From Multifurca ochricompacta (taxonomy: Eukaryota; Basidiomycota; Agaricomycetes; Russulales; Russulaceae): DNA of 64,000 bases. The notes below the pieces were generated by a model. The model was not told the DNA's origin, ran no database searches, and saw only the letters and a list, made by a program, of their open reading frames with translations. The DNA lies in assembly GCA_022496185.1 (NCBI GenBank), contig WTXG01000032.1, positions 186,001-250,000 on the forward strand. The letters are read 5' to 3'. The number at the start of each line of letters is the position of its first letter. Within the stretch, counting starts at the first letter, position 1. Of the stretch, positions 1 to 10,390 are shown piece by piece. Both the position numbers and the translations under genes were made by a program.

Positions 1-820
1 TGCGATAATCTTGAACTGGTCTAAGCTTTCCATCCTTCTTCTTGATAAAGAAAAAGGGTGATGCGTAAGGTGATTTGGACTCTTTTATGTATCCCTTCTG
101 CAAGTGTTCTTCTAGGAACTTGTTTAACGCGTCCTGTTCTCCCGGTCCTAATGGATAGATCTTACAATCTAGTGTCGAGGGTGCATCTGGTTTTAATTCA
201 ATTCGGTGATCCCAAGGTCGGGCCTCTGGGAACCGCTGTGCTTCCTGATCGCTAAATACTTTCTGGTGGCGATGGTACTCTGATGGGACGACTTGATCCC
301 AAGATCGTTCGATCTTATCTTTAGCTTTGATTGCTAATTCTTGAGCGATGTTGAGTCTTTTCACGTGTTCTGATGGTAGATCAAAATAAATATCTTCGGT
401 AAGACGTCCTTCTGTCCAATCTATCTGGGGGTTGTTTGCTGCAAACCACGGATATCCCAGGATCATGTCGTCCATTCTGATTGATGCTACATAAAAACGG
501 TGCCGTTGCGTTTTGTTATTTGTGGTAATGCTGAGATCGACGCATTGCGTGATATTTCGTGTGGTGTTGGGGGAGCCATCTGCATTTTGTAACCGTTTCG
601 GAATAGTTAACTGTTTGGTGGGGAGTCGATGTCTGATTACTGTTTTGTAGTTTATGAAATTTTCAGTTGCACCACTGTCGATGAGTGCTTCTATATTGGC
701 CCCTTTTTTCACTCCATGTAAAGGAACAGATATTGTCATTGCTCTAATAGGCGACCTGAATACATGGTGTGAGATTAACGCTCGAATGAAGGCCGTGTCA
801 TTCAAGCGATATAAAAATCC
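1..820 (-). CDS. gypsy family A pol, N-terminal part (protease to start of reverse transcriptase), partial
   Basis: Reading the minus strand from the gag end, one frame stays open to the window edge, about 270 codons. It encodes an aspartic protease with the core IDSGATENFI, followed by a conserved MILGYPWF segment, and then the start of the reverse transcriptase with [22 protein letters not shown]. It is in the -1 frame relative to gag and has no start codon of its own near the junction, so translation probably depends on frameshifting at 814-820. No stop or indel is visible in this stretch, which sets it apart from most other pol copies in the window. Downstream domains (rest of RT, RNase H, integrase) lie off the edge. 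Confidence 0.85.
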
Positions 821-2031
821 TCGTCCCCTTTAAACTTGTTCTGTAATGCGAGGCGTTTGTCGTCGGTCATGGATCTAAGGGTCATTGCAATTGCGTCGAC
901 ATCTAGTGTAGGCGTAGTTGTCGTACTCGCGGATCTCTGCTCGTGTGATCCGGTGGGTACCGCCACAGTCGTCCGAGGTACTTCAGTGATCGTAGCGGTC
1001 CGAGCCGGGGCGCTTGTGTTGGTACGGGGTTTCTTATTTGGACAATCTCTGATAAGATGCCCTCGGTGTCCGCACTCGAAGCATCGTCCTTTTCTGTTAT
1101 ACTGTTCCTTTTCTTTCGTCGCGATTGCCTTTTTAATGATGTCAACTTCTCTTGTACTCGGGTCGTGTTTTCGGTAGAATGTGAACTCATTGTCTCGCGG
1201 TGACGGGTTAGTCGGTGTTCGAGTGCTAGTACCCAGTAGATCTTTCGTGTAAATCCAGTTAGCGTGATGTCGTCTAGCTGACGCAGCTGCTTCATCGAAG
1301 GTTCTGGGTTGATCTAACATGAGCATGGTCTGGACCAGACGCGTGGGGAGCCCTCGGTGAAAGTATTGCCGGGCGGCTGGATCGTCGATGTGCAGTTCTG
1401 CTTGGATTGCCAAGGTACGAAACTCGGCTATGTAATCATCTATATTGGAATCTTTCATCTGTAATTTGTCTAGTGCCCTTAGTGCCTTTTGTCTGGCCGT
1501 GGCATCGGCCCAGGCTGTCTGAAACGTTTCTTTGAATGTCTCCCAAATTCCCGATACTCGGATGTCTCCGTTTTTTATGGCGGAGAGCCAATTTATTTGG
1601 TCCACGACCCATCGGTCTATTTTCGGTCCTCGTATTAACCCTAACACATAGGCCACTTTCGTACGCTCATTTTGGACCGTCGTCGCGTTTTCGTTCAAGA
1701 TGAAGAATAATTCGAGCCGAGCAAACCAGTCCATGGCGATATCTCTGTCGCCCTCAAAAAAGGGGGGAGGAACGCCCTCCATTTGTCCTCCCTGATTTAG
1801 TCTGGGCGTTCCTTGTGTCGGAACTGGAAGGTCGTGTGGGGGTCCTCTTTCTGGGTCGGCGTCGTCTGTTATTCGCGTTGGGATCACAAATGGAAAGGAA
1901 GTTGTCACGGCTGCAAGATTCGTTTCTATGGATGTTGATGTGGATTCCTGGAGCAGTCTTGCTTCCAGTCGAGGTTCGAGCAAGAATTCGGGATTCATGG
2001 GTTCGGCGTCGTGTGGGACGCTGTCAATCAC
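802..2031 (-). CDS. gypsy family A Gag
   Basis: A 409-codon open frame encoding the capsid/nucleocapsid precursor. The middle resembles a retrotransposon Gag domain (segment FFEGDRDIAMDWFARLELFF, then a region with IDDYIAEFRTLA). The C-terminal third has one CCHC zinc knuckle, CFECGHRGHLIRDC, for RNA packaging. The frame ends with TGA at 802-804, just after the heptamer that leads into pol. The first codon of the open frame is GTG at 2029-2031; the first ATG-encoded Met is at MNPEFLLEP, 11 codons in. A further open frame upstream (2104-2433) probably belongs to the same protein and is separated from it by a frame break, so the true N-terminus is uncertain. Confidence 0.85.
   Translation of the reverse strand: MIDSVPHDAEPMNPEFLLEPRLEARLLQESTSTSIETNLAAVTTSFPFVIPTRITDDADPERGPPHDLPVPTQGTPRLNQGGQMEGVPPPFFEGDRDIAMDWFARLELFFILNENATTVQNERTKVAYVLGLIRGPKIDRWVVDQINWLSAIKNGDIRVSGIWETFKETFQTAWADATARQKALRALDKLQMKDSNIDDYIAEFRTLAIQAELHIDDPAARQYFHRGLPTRLVQTMLMLDQPRTFDEAAASARRHHANWIYTKDLLGTSTRTPTNPSPRDNEFTFYRKHDPSTREVDIIKKAIATKEKEQYNRKGRCFECGHRGHLIRDCPNKKPRTNTSAPARTATITEVPRTTVAVPTGSHEQRSASTTTTPTLDVDAIAMTLRSMTDDKRLALQNKFKGDEDFYIA
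814..820 (-). promoter_or_regulatory. putative -1 ribosomal frameshift heptamer (family A)
   Basis: The minus strand reads GGATTTT followed by TATATCGCTTGA. In the gag frame this is GAT TTT TAT ATC GCT TGA (stop); in the -1 frame it is GGA TTT TTA and leads into pol. The same heptamer occurs at the gag end of every family B copy. G GAU UUU is a known slippery heptamer, for example in the yeast L-BC totivirus. Use here is inferred; I did not compute a downstream RNA structure. Confidence 0.6.
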
Positions 2032-2103
2032 TTGCGAGCAGCGCGAAACGGTTTCGGAATTCGGGTGGTACGTTGTCCAGCTCCTGTCGTACTGATCTGT
2101 CTA

Positions 2104-2433
2104 TTAGGTTTCGTTCCGGAGTTTGTTATTCGAGGGACGCGTCGTCCGATGGACGGGTCTGGGGTTCACGCGCTGAGTTGCGCTTCTGGATTTCGGGCAA
2201 GGGACATGTCGTCGTCGCCTTGTGATTCTGGTGAGTCGTTTCTGGTTTTCTGGTTGGGAGAAGCTCTCTATCGCGAGAACGGCAAGTCGAATATAGGAAT
2301 CGATTGGAGCGTCGTCGGCTCCAAGGTCGTAGTTCGGGTTCGGTGTCGAGGCAAGGGACGCGTCGTCGTCGCCTTTGCGCGTTCGGTGAGTTCTGCTTCT
2401 TTCTGGGGTTGTAGAAGTCTGTTCTAATGTCAC
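2104..2433 (-). pseudogene. probable N-terminal Gag segment of family A, out of frame
   Basis: An open frame beginning at the 5' LTR end and encoding about 109 residues rich in charged and Ser/Thr residues (includes YDLGADDAPIDSYIRLAVLA). It stops at 2104; the main Gag frame begins at 2031. No ATG starts it. Position between LTR and Gag suggests it is the original N-terminal region, broken by an indel, but a non-coding leader is also possible. Confidence 0.4.
2415..2425 (-). promoter_or_regulatory. putative self-priming primer-binding site (family A)
   Basis: On the minus strand, AGAACAGACTT lies 2 nt after the LTR end. It is the exact reverse complement of AAGTCTGTTCT in the LTR (2813-2823), 26 nt downstream of a TATA-like box. 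It does not begin with TGG as a tRNA 3'-end primer site would. This matches the Tf1/sushi self-priming layout. Confidence 0.6.
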
Positions 2434-3165
2434 AGCCAGGTCTCTGCTGTGTCAGTCGTCGTTTCAAGCTGCAGGTCCTCAAGATGTGGAGTGCATACAA
2501 GATTCAAAGTTAGACTATCAAGACAAGTCAAGTCAAGGTGTCAAGGCGAGCCCCAGCGAGCCGCGGTCAAGATTCAAAGGCCCACAAGATACAAGAGGGG
2601 CACACGTCGATTCAAGGTGTCAGGGCAAACCACAAGGGCCGCGTTCAAGGTTCAAGGCCCACACAAAGCAAGAGGGGCACACGTGCAAGAAGCGAGTTGA
2701 AGCAGTGGCAATAGGCCCTGCTGGAGGTTCTGGGGTGAAGGCTTCCTAAGTTGCAGCTTAGGAAGTTCAAGGGGATTCTGGTGAAGAACAGTAGACCTGT
2801 ATTAGATACAAGAGAACAGACTTAAAGTCTGTCTCTCCAGTGTGTCCTACTTAAATACAAGTATTCTAGTGTCTTTGTAAGTAAAGTAGAATGTAGTATA
2901 GTAAATATACATGTGAATCTCTAGTGGGAACTGAAGCAGGAATTGTAAGTGGTGTTGCACCCACTCCAAAAGCAGATCAGTGTCAATCAGGTCAGTCCGA
3001 GGAATTTAGCGATTAGATAAGAAAGATCCATCAGCTCCAGTCACATGACTCGGAGTGAGGAGTGTCGAAAACGTTGAAACAAAAGTCGAACGCGCGCGGG
3101 TCGAAAACTGTCACAAAACGTCACAAACGCGTCACAAACGCGTCACATCGACAAAAAGCGTTACA
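2428..3165 (-). repeat. 5' LTR of gypsy family A element
   Basis: 738 bp on the minus strand, starting TGTAACGC and ending CTGTGACA. The upstream end carries short direct repeats of GTGACGCGTTT. A TATA-like TATTTAAG lies at 2850-2857. The U5 side holds imperfect repeats with GTGTGCCCCTCTTG, also found in the solo LTR at 28602-29222, which shares the same termini and the segment around AAGTCTGTTCT. The outer boundary at 3165 is set by the break in the host element's pol frame. Confidence 0.8.
2813..2857 (-). promoter_or_regulatory. TATA-like box and predicted transcript 5' end (family A LTR)
   Basis: TATTTAAG (2850-2857 on minus) is followed after 26 nt by AAGTCTGTTCT (2813-2823). If transcription starts there, the first 11 nt of the RNA pair with the site at 2415-2425. 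The 26-nt spacing is identical to that in the family B LTR at 45215-45790. Confidence 0.55.
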
Positions 3166-4995
3166 GTAGATGACTGTTTTATGGGGATTTCCTGCCAGGT
3201 ATGGCCGCCAATGTCGTAGTGCTTTGACTATGGCCAGGAGTTCTCGGTCCCAGATGTCGTAATTCCGTTCAGCAGATGAAAAGGTTTCTGAGTAATATGC
3301 CACGGGGTGAAGCACTTGCAGACTGTCCCTTTGATATAGCACCGCCCCATTCGCGAAGTGGGAGGCATCCACTTCTAACTCGAAGGGACGACTTAGATCC
3401 GGTTGAATGAGTACGGGTTCTGAGCCAACCAGGTCTCTAATCCGTTTGAATGCTTGCTGTTGTTCAGCATTCCAACGCCATGGCACATCTTTTTTCAGGA
3501 GGTCGTTTAGTGGTCGTGCTATGCCCGAGAATCCTTTAACAAAACGCCGATAGAAGTTGCAGAACCCAATGAAGGACCGGACATCCTTGACACAAGTCGG
3601 CGTTGGCCACTCCCGAATCCCTTGTACTTTGACAGGGTCCATACGCACTCGCCCTCCCTCCAGAATCACCCCCAAATATTCCACGCTCTGCTGTTCAAAG
3701 GAGCACTTCGCAGGTTTGAGGTACAGATCATGTTCACGTAATATATCCAGCACCTGATGTACTCGTTTACGGTGGTGATCCAGGTCATTGGCGGTCGCGA
3801 CCAAGATGTCGTCCATGTAGACGACTACTTCGCCGGTGAGGATGAGATCTCGGAAGATATGATTCATCATGGATTGGAATGTCGCTGGCGAATTTGTAAG
3901 CCCAAAGAACATGACATTTGGTTCGAACAGTCCTTGGTTCGTCTTAAATGCCGCTTTGCATTGATCGCCTTCCTTGATCCGAACATTGTTATAACCCCAG
4001 CGTACGTCCATTTTTGAAAAGAGGGATTTATCCCGCATGACGTCAATAAGCTCGGAGATAAGAGGTAGGGGATAGGCATTCTTCACAGTGTACATATTGA
4101 TCTTCTGGTAATCCTGGACTGGTCGCAGCTTTCCATCCTTCTTCCTGATAAAGAAAAAGGGTGAAGCATATTGTGACTTGGACGGGCGGATGTATCCCTT
4201 TGCCAAATGTTCTTCGAGGAAGTCGGTAAGTGCCACCTGTTCAGTCTGGGATAGCGGGTAGACTTTGCAGTCTATCGCGGCCGGCGCATCTGGGAGGAGG
4301 TCAATGGCGTGGTCCCATGGTCGCTCCGGGGGAAAGCGCTGTGACTCTTCTTCAGAGAATACCCTCCAGTGTCGCTGATAGACACTTGGCACTACGTCAT
4401 GGTAAGTCTTCTCAGCCTGTCCCTGCACAGCCTTCTGGGCCAGTTCTGATGCTTTGGTGACATAGCATCGACCAGGGTCATCCCTTTCTTCTGTTCGTAT
4501 GGTTGTGACTACTGGATGCCGGATTGCATAATCGTAACCCAGTGACGTGACGATGGTTGGGTATGAATCTTTATCCATGGTTGCATCAGCCCAGTTAATC
4601 TTTGGTTCAAAGGCTGCAAGCCATGGATATCCCAGGATAAGGTCCTTGTTTCCTAAATCTGTAATTAAGAAGCGAATAACCTTTGTTGTTTCTCCGACTT
4701 GGACATTCAAGTCCGTGTAATGGGTGATTTTTCCAGCACGATTGGCTGTTCCATCAATATTCCAGATGTTCTTTTCCTGGGGAAGTGCCAGCCTTCCCAG
4801 ACCCATTGTTTTAATCAGACGCGGGTGAATGAAATTGTCTGTGGCTCCAGAGTCCACTAAGATATCTCGGTCGGCCGTCCTCTGTGTAGTTTCAAAATGA
4901 ACTGGTATTTTTAACGATTTGAATCGACTAGCATACACAGAGGTGACATGGAGTGCTCTTGCCCAGGCCGATGGGTTTGAGCCTAACAAAAATCC
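3166..4995 (-). CDS. gypsy B1 pol: protease, reverse transcriptase, RNase H (truncated by insertion)
   Basis: One uninterrupted frame of about 600 codons. Order: aspartic protease (ILVDSGATDNFI, then LILGYPWLAAFEPKINW), reverse transcriptase ([29 protein letters not shown], catalytic [10 protein letters not shown]) and RNase H ([37 protein letters not shown]). It begins in the -1 frame relative to gag at the heptamer 4989-4995. Coding similarity stops at 3166, where the family A LTR begins, removing the RNase H end and all of integrase. It is the best-preserved PR-RT-RH stretch among the family B copies. Confidence 0.9.
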
Positions 4996-6495
4996 TTTTT
5001 CGCAAATGCTTTTTCTACCAAAATGGCGCGCACTTCCTCGCTCTCTTTCATCATATTAGCCCATATGTCCTGGGCCTTCTCCTCTTTTGATCTTTTGTCT
5101 ATGGTGGGCGGGTTATTCTGAGCGGGGCTTTCTGATGTAGTGGTTGCCACGGCGACACGTGCCCCCTTTTTGGGACAATCTCGAGACATGTGTCCCAATG
5201 CTCTGCAGCGAAAGCATCGCCCTTCCTTCATTAACGCCTGCCGCTCATCTTCTGTGAGTGCTGCCCTAGCTCAGGCTTGATCCGCAGAGGTATCCATAGC
5301 GTTTGGATCCCGCTGGGTATGCTGGACAGGCTTGACTCCGAAGGCAGTTTTCCACTGGTCTCGGGTTTTTCCCTTTTTAGTGTCGACTCCAAACCGTGTC
5401 TGGAAGTCCAGATAATCCTGCTGCTGTCGTCGGGCAGCATCAACCCAAGTGTCCCAATCATGGGGATGATGGAACTGTATAATGTTCTTGACTAGTGGGT
5501 TGGGTAGTCCTTGCGAGAAGAGGTCCAGTGTGGCCTCTCATCTGTGTCGTAGCCGGCTCTATTGGCCAAACTCCTAAACTTGGCGACGTATGCATCCAAT
5601 TCACCTTTTTCCATTTTAAGGGATTTCAACTCTCGGGCTGCCTTCTGCTTGGCCTGCCCATCTGTAAAGGCGTCTTTGAACCTTTCCGCAATGGTTCCCA
5701 AAGGCCTTCGCTCGTGGTACGACGCCCACTTTCAACTTGTTCATTGAGCCACTCCAACTGCTCCATAGTCCAGTCGTCTACTGTGTCTCCTCGGATGAGG
5801 GAGAGGAACAGATTGGCACGCTGGAATGGGTTAACAATCTGTGGGACGTCGTGGTTGAAGTTCTTGAAGGTTGTGAACTCCAACATGAACTTCTTGCTTT
5901 GCGAGCGATCCCCTGTGAATGTCTGGGGTAGCACTCCTGACAGTCGTCCTGATGGGGGAGGAATGTTTGGCGGTGCCACCGCAGGGGCTGGCGGGGCGGG
6001 ATCTGGGAGTTGGGCGGTGATGGTGGACATGTTTTGGTGGGATGGGACAATGGTATGTGCAGACTGTATCGATATCTGTGAGGTTGTCAATGCAGGGGCT
6101 TTGATCCTGACAACTTCCGGTGCAACCAGAGGCGTAGACGTTGCTAATGCTGGTGCTTCTTCTTCACTGGGTTCTTCTACGTACTCTTCTGGTTCAGAGT
6201 CCGTGACAATGGCCGGAGGGTTTTCTCTCCACGGGCCTAGTCCAAATTCAGGTGGGGCAGGTCCTGTAGTGACCCAAGAGTGTCGGCTATCCGAGTATCG
6301 GATACAGTACCAAACTCTTTTCTCGTCGTCGTATTCTACCGGTTGGTATCTTCCGTCGTAATAGACGTAGTATCCAAACTCGGACTCAAAGTCTTTCCAC
6401 GCGGCAGAGCCAAGTACTTGCTGTGAAAGATTATTCTCGTCTCTGCGCTCGATGAGCTCTTCTCGGAAGAGGGTCTGACTGCGGCTGGAAGCCAC
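4983..6495 (-). pseudogene. gypsy B1 Gag, frameshifted
   Basis: The capsid precursor of family B. The first 280 or so codons (6495 down to about 5660) are open: a conserved N-terminal block (FGYYVYYDGRYQPVEY), a Pro/Ala-rich linker, then the capsid-like FMLEFTTFKNFNHDVPQ and WTMEQLEWLNEQVESGRR. The frame then shifts near 5700 and again near 5480 and 5230. The zinc knuckle CFRCRALGHMSRDC lies at about 5190-5235. The first codon is GTG (6493-6495) with A at -3 and G at +4; no in-frame ATG lies between it and the LTR. Confidence 0.85.
4989..4995 (-). promoter_or_regulatory. putative -1 frameshift heptamer (B1)
   Basis: GGATTTT on the minus strand; gag reads GAT TTT TGT TAG, pol reads GGA TTT TTG TTA. 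The same junction recurs at 44760-44766 and 47296-47302, with close variants in B2, B3 and B4. Confidence 0.6.
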
Positions 6496-6501
6496 TGTGA
6501 G

Positions 6502-6512
6502 AGACTCGACTT
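6502..6512 (-). promoter_or_regulatory. self-priming site of B1
   Basis: Minus strand AAGTCGAGTCT, 2 nt after the LTR, is the reverse complement of AGACTCGACTT at 6735-6745 in the LTR, downstream of TATATAAG (6772-6779). Confidence 0.65.
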
Positions 6513-6514
6513 GA

Positions 6515-7080
6515 TGTTACGTCCGGTGTGAGACGTTCTGCACACTTGTGCGACAGCGTGGTTTAAGGGTTTCAGATAAGAGACCAATAAGGTCTCTTGG
6601 AGTTTCAAGAGGAAGAGTCAAAGTCAAAGGGGCTGTTCCCAAGACGATGTTAAGCGGAAAGTGCCGAAAGCACTGAGACAGACGAGTCAGAGGATCAAGG
6701 GAGAGTCCAAAAGACAAACACCGATGTATTCAATAAGTCGAGTCTGAGGTCTATAGTGTAGCTAAGACAGACTTATATACATAACAGATGGGCGTCTATA
6801 GATAAGGATATCGGAGTCATGTGGGCCCAAGATACGAAAGCGGACGGCGTAAGCCTGGCTTCTGATAGGGAATTAAGTAAAGGTCCGGTCGTAAGATAAG
6901 GAGATAAGAAAGAACAAGCATGGAAACAGTAGGTACACAGGTTCAAACAACGGTCACGGGGATGGAAGCAATGCATGTGAGGGTCCCAGGAGGGGACGTA
7001 ATAAGGAAGTGGAGGTTGGTGGACGAGTGGGATCCGTTGGGGAGGTGAAGAAATAGGGCTGCTGGGCCCTGTTTGTAACA
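6515..7080 (-). repeat. 5' LTR of B1
   Basis: 566 bp, termini TGTTAC and GTAACA. It contains a TATA box (6772-6779) and the predicted 11-nt transcript start (6735-6745). It is closely related to the LTRs at 21061, 30381, 45215 and 53704. Confidence 0.9.
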
Positions 7081-7104
7081 TGAATGCCCACACCAGGCGT
7101 TACA
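7081..7104 (+). repeat. last 24 bp of the B2 5' LTR
   Basis: TGAATGCC...GCGTTACA directly precedes the B2 primer site (AAGTTGAGTCT, 7107-7117). It resembles the end of the solo LTR at 31205-31799 more than other family B LTRs. The rest of this LTR must lie left of B1, outside the window. Confidence 0.7.
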
Positions 7105-7125
7105 TTAAGTTGAGTCTCTCCCACC

Positions 7126-8588
7126 ATGGCTTCATCTAGCTGAAGCCAGACCTTGCACAATGAAGAACTCATCAACTGCTGAGACAAGGATAATCTTTCA
7201 CAACAGGTCCTTGGCTCTGCTGTCTGGAAAGATTTTGAAACTGAGTTTGGATACTATGTCTATCACAATGACCAGTACCAGCCAGTTGAATACAACAAAC
7301 AGAAATGGGTTTGGTACCATATCCATTACTCTAGAAGCCAATGTTCCTGGGTTACTACAGGACCTGCCCCACCAGAATATGGCTTAGGACCTTGGAGAGA
7401 GGATCCTCCTGCCATTGTCACAAATTCAGAAACAGAAGAGTATATTGAAGAAAACAGTGAAGACACACAAGTCATAGCCACTAGTCTTAAGGCTCTGACA
7501 GTTGCACCAGAGATTACCACATTCAGTAGATCTGCTTTGGTATCTCCCCAGATTACATGACAAACCTCAGACACCCCAACCATTGTATATCCAACAATGT
7601 CTACCATTGCTGCACAATTGCCCAACCCTGTCATTCCTGCTCCAGTTCCCAGCCTCCCCCCACCATCAGGATGCCTTTTGGGAGTCCTGCCAATGACCTT
7701 CACAGGGGATTGCTCTCAGAGCAAAAAATTTATGCTTGAGTTCGAGACCTTCAAGAACTTCAACCATGATGTCCTGCAAATCATCAACCCCTTCCAATGA
7801 ACTAATCTCTTCCTCTTGCTCATTCAAGGAGATGCCATTGACAATTGGACTATGGAGCAGATTGAATGGCTGAATGATAGAGTTACAGCTGGAACTTGAA
7901 CTACAGATGAAGATCTGTGGGATATAGTGGTGCAAAGATTTAAAGATGCCTTTACAGATGGGCAGGCTAAGCAGAAGGCTGCCAGAGAGTTGAAAACTCT
8001 GAAGATGGAGAGGGGCGACTTGGATGGATATGTTGCCAAGTTTTGCAATCTGGCCAAACAAGCAGGGTACAATGTGAACAAAGAGGCCATGCTTGACCTC
8101 TTCTCCCAGGGACTACCCAACCCCCTGGTGAAAATATCATCCAATTCCATCACCCTGAGTCATGGGGCCAGTGGATGAACACTGCCAGGAGACAGCAGCA
8201 GGACTATCTGGATTTCCAGACATGCTTTGGCATAGACACTAAGAAGGGTAGGACCTGAGAACAATGGAAGGCGGCATTTGGAGTAAAGCCTACAACACCA
8301 TGGGACCCAAATGCCATGGATACCTTGGCAGACCGAACCAGGGCCTGCACAGCACTCACCAATGATGAAAAAAGGACCCTTATGAAGGAAGGGTGCTGTT
8401 TCCATTGCCAAGCACAAGGCATATGTCCTGGTTCTGTCCCCAAAAAAATGGTTTGAGCTGCAGAAGCTACTGTGGCTACCATCTCTACCATGATGACTGC
8501 TGCCCCACCACCCACTCCTGTCATCAGCAACTTGCCAACTGCCCCAAAGACCAAGGAACAGCATGATGAATGAAGATGAAGGGGTACA
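7126..8588 (+). pseudogene. gypsy B2 Gag, degraded, split by C1
   Basis: Gag starts with ATG at 7126-7128 in a CCACCATGG context, the position where other copies have GTG. The frame can be followed with recognisable segments (GYYVYHNDQYQPVEY, KKFMLEFETFKNFNHDV, FKDAFTDGQAKQKAARELK). It is broken by several in-frame TGA or TAG codons, such as at PFQ*TNL and GT*TTDEDL, where sister copies have Arg (CGA). The zinc-knuckle region is also damaged. The coding sequence resumes after C1 at 18186 and ends at the heptamer 18219-18225. Confidence 0.8.
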
Positions 8589-8976
8589 TGTTGAACACAG
8601 AAGATGTTTGGTGATGCTTCAGGCATCAGGTGATTAGATTAGCTACCTTGTAGATTAGATTAGATACCGGAGTTTCAGACTTTTACATTATCATTATTAC
8701 TTTCTTTCTCACATTCCACAGTAGCTGACTGATGCACCATGTAACATGTGATTTCTGTAATGGCCAATGGCCTTTCTCCCTCATGTTTATTGTTTGGACT
8801 TTGTCCAGCACTTGTGAACTTATTCCCAGTGCACAGACCATCCCTTGAAGAGTATATAAGGGTGGCTGTTTTGTCTCTTACACTTCAGAGTTTCTTCAAC
8901 CTCTGAAGTCTAACTTGTCTTTTAGCCTTAACCGCTAACCTTACAGTCAGTATGCTGCGCACATGCCTGTTCTACA
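8589..8976 (+). repeat. 5' LTR of C1 (internally deleted)
   Basis: 388 bp, TGTTGAAC to TTCTACA. TATATAAG lies at 8853-8860, followed by ACTTCAGAG...CTCTGAAGT, which can form a 9-bp hairpin near the expected RNA 5' end. Compared with the 3' LTR (499 bp) it lacks 111 bp between two copies of a 22-bp direct repeat. Confidence 0.95.
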
Positions 8977-8990
8977 GGTTATGGGCCCTG
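8977..8990 (+). promoter_or_regulatory. primer-binding site of C1 (initiator tRNA-Met anticodon arm)
   Basis: GGTTATGGGCCC directly after the LTR. The same sequence follows the LTR in Drosophila copia, where a fragment of initiator tRNA-Met primes reverse transcription through its anticodon arm. The sequence is present also in C2 at 33770. Confidence 0.8.
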
Positions 8991-9241
8991 GGCACGCTTT
9001 ACTGATCTGTTCTTTCTTTTGATCAGTCCAACCTTTTATCTTCAAGCTCACTGCTTCAAGACACTTCCCAATCACTGTCACAGTGAGCTTTGATTTCATC
9101 TATCACTTGCCCTTAACTGTCCACAAGGTGGTGCACTTCATGTGCCCACCTTGATCTGTCTGGCTAGTCCCTCAGGGGATTCTTGCAAGAGGTGATGAGG
9201 GACCCTAAGTGGGTGAAACACCTTGAGTTCCTCATGTGCGC

Positions 9242-10390
9242 TAGTGTTTAAAAGTCCAGTCCATTGGACCGAAAAAAGACTGCAAACCGGACCGGACCAG
9301 ACTGATGGCAACCGGACCACCAGTTGCAGTTGCCCCAATTTTTCACACATGCAGTCTGCAGTCCATCAACAATGATAGACTGCCTAAAAACTGGACTAGA
9401 CCGGTATGGACCAGTCTGGACCGGTCTTTTTGGTGCCTTAAAGATAAGATAAGATAGAGCATTCTAATATAGATAACTACCATTGAAAACTGCACAGAAT
9501 GCAGATAGTGATGGATGCATAAGGCTTAAGGCAATCAGAGACACTCAGAATTGTGCATAGAGCAAGTGTATTACTATTACTACTATCCTACAAAGTTTCA
9601 GATCAGATCATGCATCTGATCTGAAGTGAGACAAGAATCAGTTACAGTGACTCAAAAATGTGATTCAATGTTTGGCACTCTCTGGTTATTTGTAAATTAA
9701 TAACAAAGCTAGGCCAAACAGAGCCACGTGTTTGGTGTAGGCCTGGCAGATGTACATAATAGCTTTATACCAAAAAAGGAATGATGTAATTATGAGTGGT
9801 ATTCATGGAGATATAGGCAATTTAATCTGATGCATCATTGAATCACCTTTTTGAGTCACTGTAACTGATTCTTGTCTCACTTCAGATCAGATGCAAGATC
9901 TGATCTGAAACTTTGTAGGATAGTAGTAATAGTAATATACTTGCTCTATGCACAATTCTGAGTGTCTCTGATTGCCTTAAGCCTTATGCATCCATCACTA
10001 TCTGCATTCTGTGCAGTGTTTAATGGTAGTTATCTATATTAGAATGCTCTGTCTTTATCTAATCTAATCTTTCCTTGTAATAACCAGTCCATGATATATG
10101 ACCAATATTCCTACAGTTTAGTTTATGTGGTTAACTTTAGCACATCTCTTGTCTTGAAAGTGTCTGGGAACTGACCTCTGACCAGTTTGGACTGGTTCAG
10201 ACTGGTTCTGAACTGGTTGCATGAAAACCAGTTGCAACTGGTTGTTGGACCGAAACCGGACTGGTATGGACCAGTCCTAAGCGGTCCAGTCTGCAGTTGC
10301 AGTATATTTGAGTTACTGTAGACCAGTTGCCAGTCCAGTCCACATGAAATATATTGAAAAAACCAGACTGGACCGGACTTTTAAACACTA
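9242..10390. mobile_element. hAT-like non-autonomous DNA transposon (MITE)
   Basis: 1149 bp with terminal inverted repeats TAGTGTTTAAAAGTCC and its complement. It is flanked by a perfect 8-bp duplication ATGTGCGC (9234-9241, 10391-10398), typical of the hAT superfamily. C2 has the empty site at about 34027-34040. Subterminal regions carry many copies of GGACCGGAC/GACTGGACC-type motifs, likely transposase sites. There is no coding sequence. A second inverted repeat is nested inside. Confidence 0.85.
9456..10050. repeat. foldback repeat nested in the hAT-like MITE
   Basis: Two arms of about 215 bp (9456-9670 and 9836-10050) are inverted near-copies, separated by a 165-bp loop. Each arm contains the small palindrome around ATGCATCTGATCTGA. 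It may be a second MITE inserted in the first or an internal part of the element. RNA from it would form a long hairpin. Confidence 0.75.

Larger units (their letters stand above)
1..3165 (-). mobile_element. Ty3/gypsy retrotransposon, family A, partial (runs off left edge)
   Basis: A minus-strand LTR retrotransposon seen from its 5' LTR (2428-3165) through gag (802-2031) into pol (1-820); the rest lies beyond position 1. It is inserted into the RNase H region of the family B gypsy element that continues at 3166. The five bases after it (3166-3170, GTAGA) should be the target-site duplication, but the partner copy is outside the window. The LTR termini are TGTAAC and GTGACA, the same as in the solo LTR at 28602-29222. 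Its proteins are clearly divergent from the other gypsy copies here. Confidence 0.85.
3166..7080 (-). mobile_element. Ty3/gypsy chromovirus family B, copy B1 (3' part displaced)
   Basis: Minus-strand element with its 5' LTR at 6515-7080, gag 4983-6495 and pol 3166-4995. Pol is cut by the family A insertion at 3166; integrase and 3' LTR would lie beyond the left edge. B1 interrupts the 5' LTR of B2: the bases right of it (7081-7104) are the last 24 bp of a plus-oriented LTR. It is CpG-rich and its pol is undamaged, so it is fairly young. Confidence 0.85.

Noticed and set aside
1815..2427. Overlapping plus-strand ORFs opposite gag
   Set aside because: Reverse-frame shadows of the gag and LTR-proximal region; no recognisable product.
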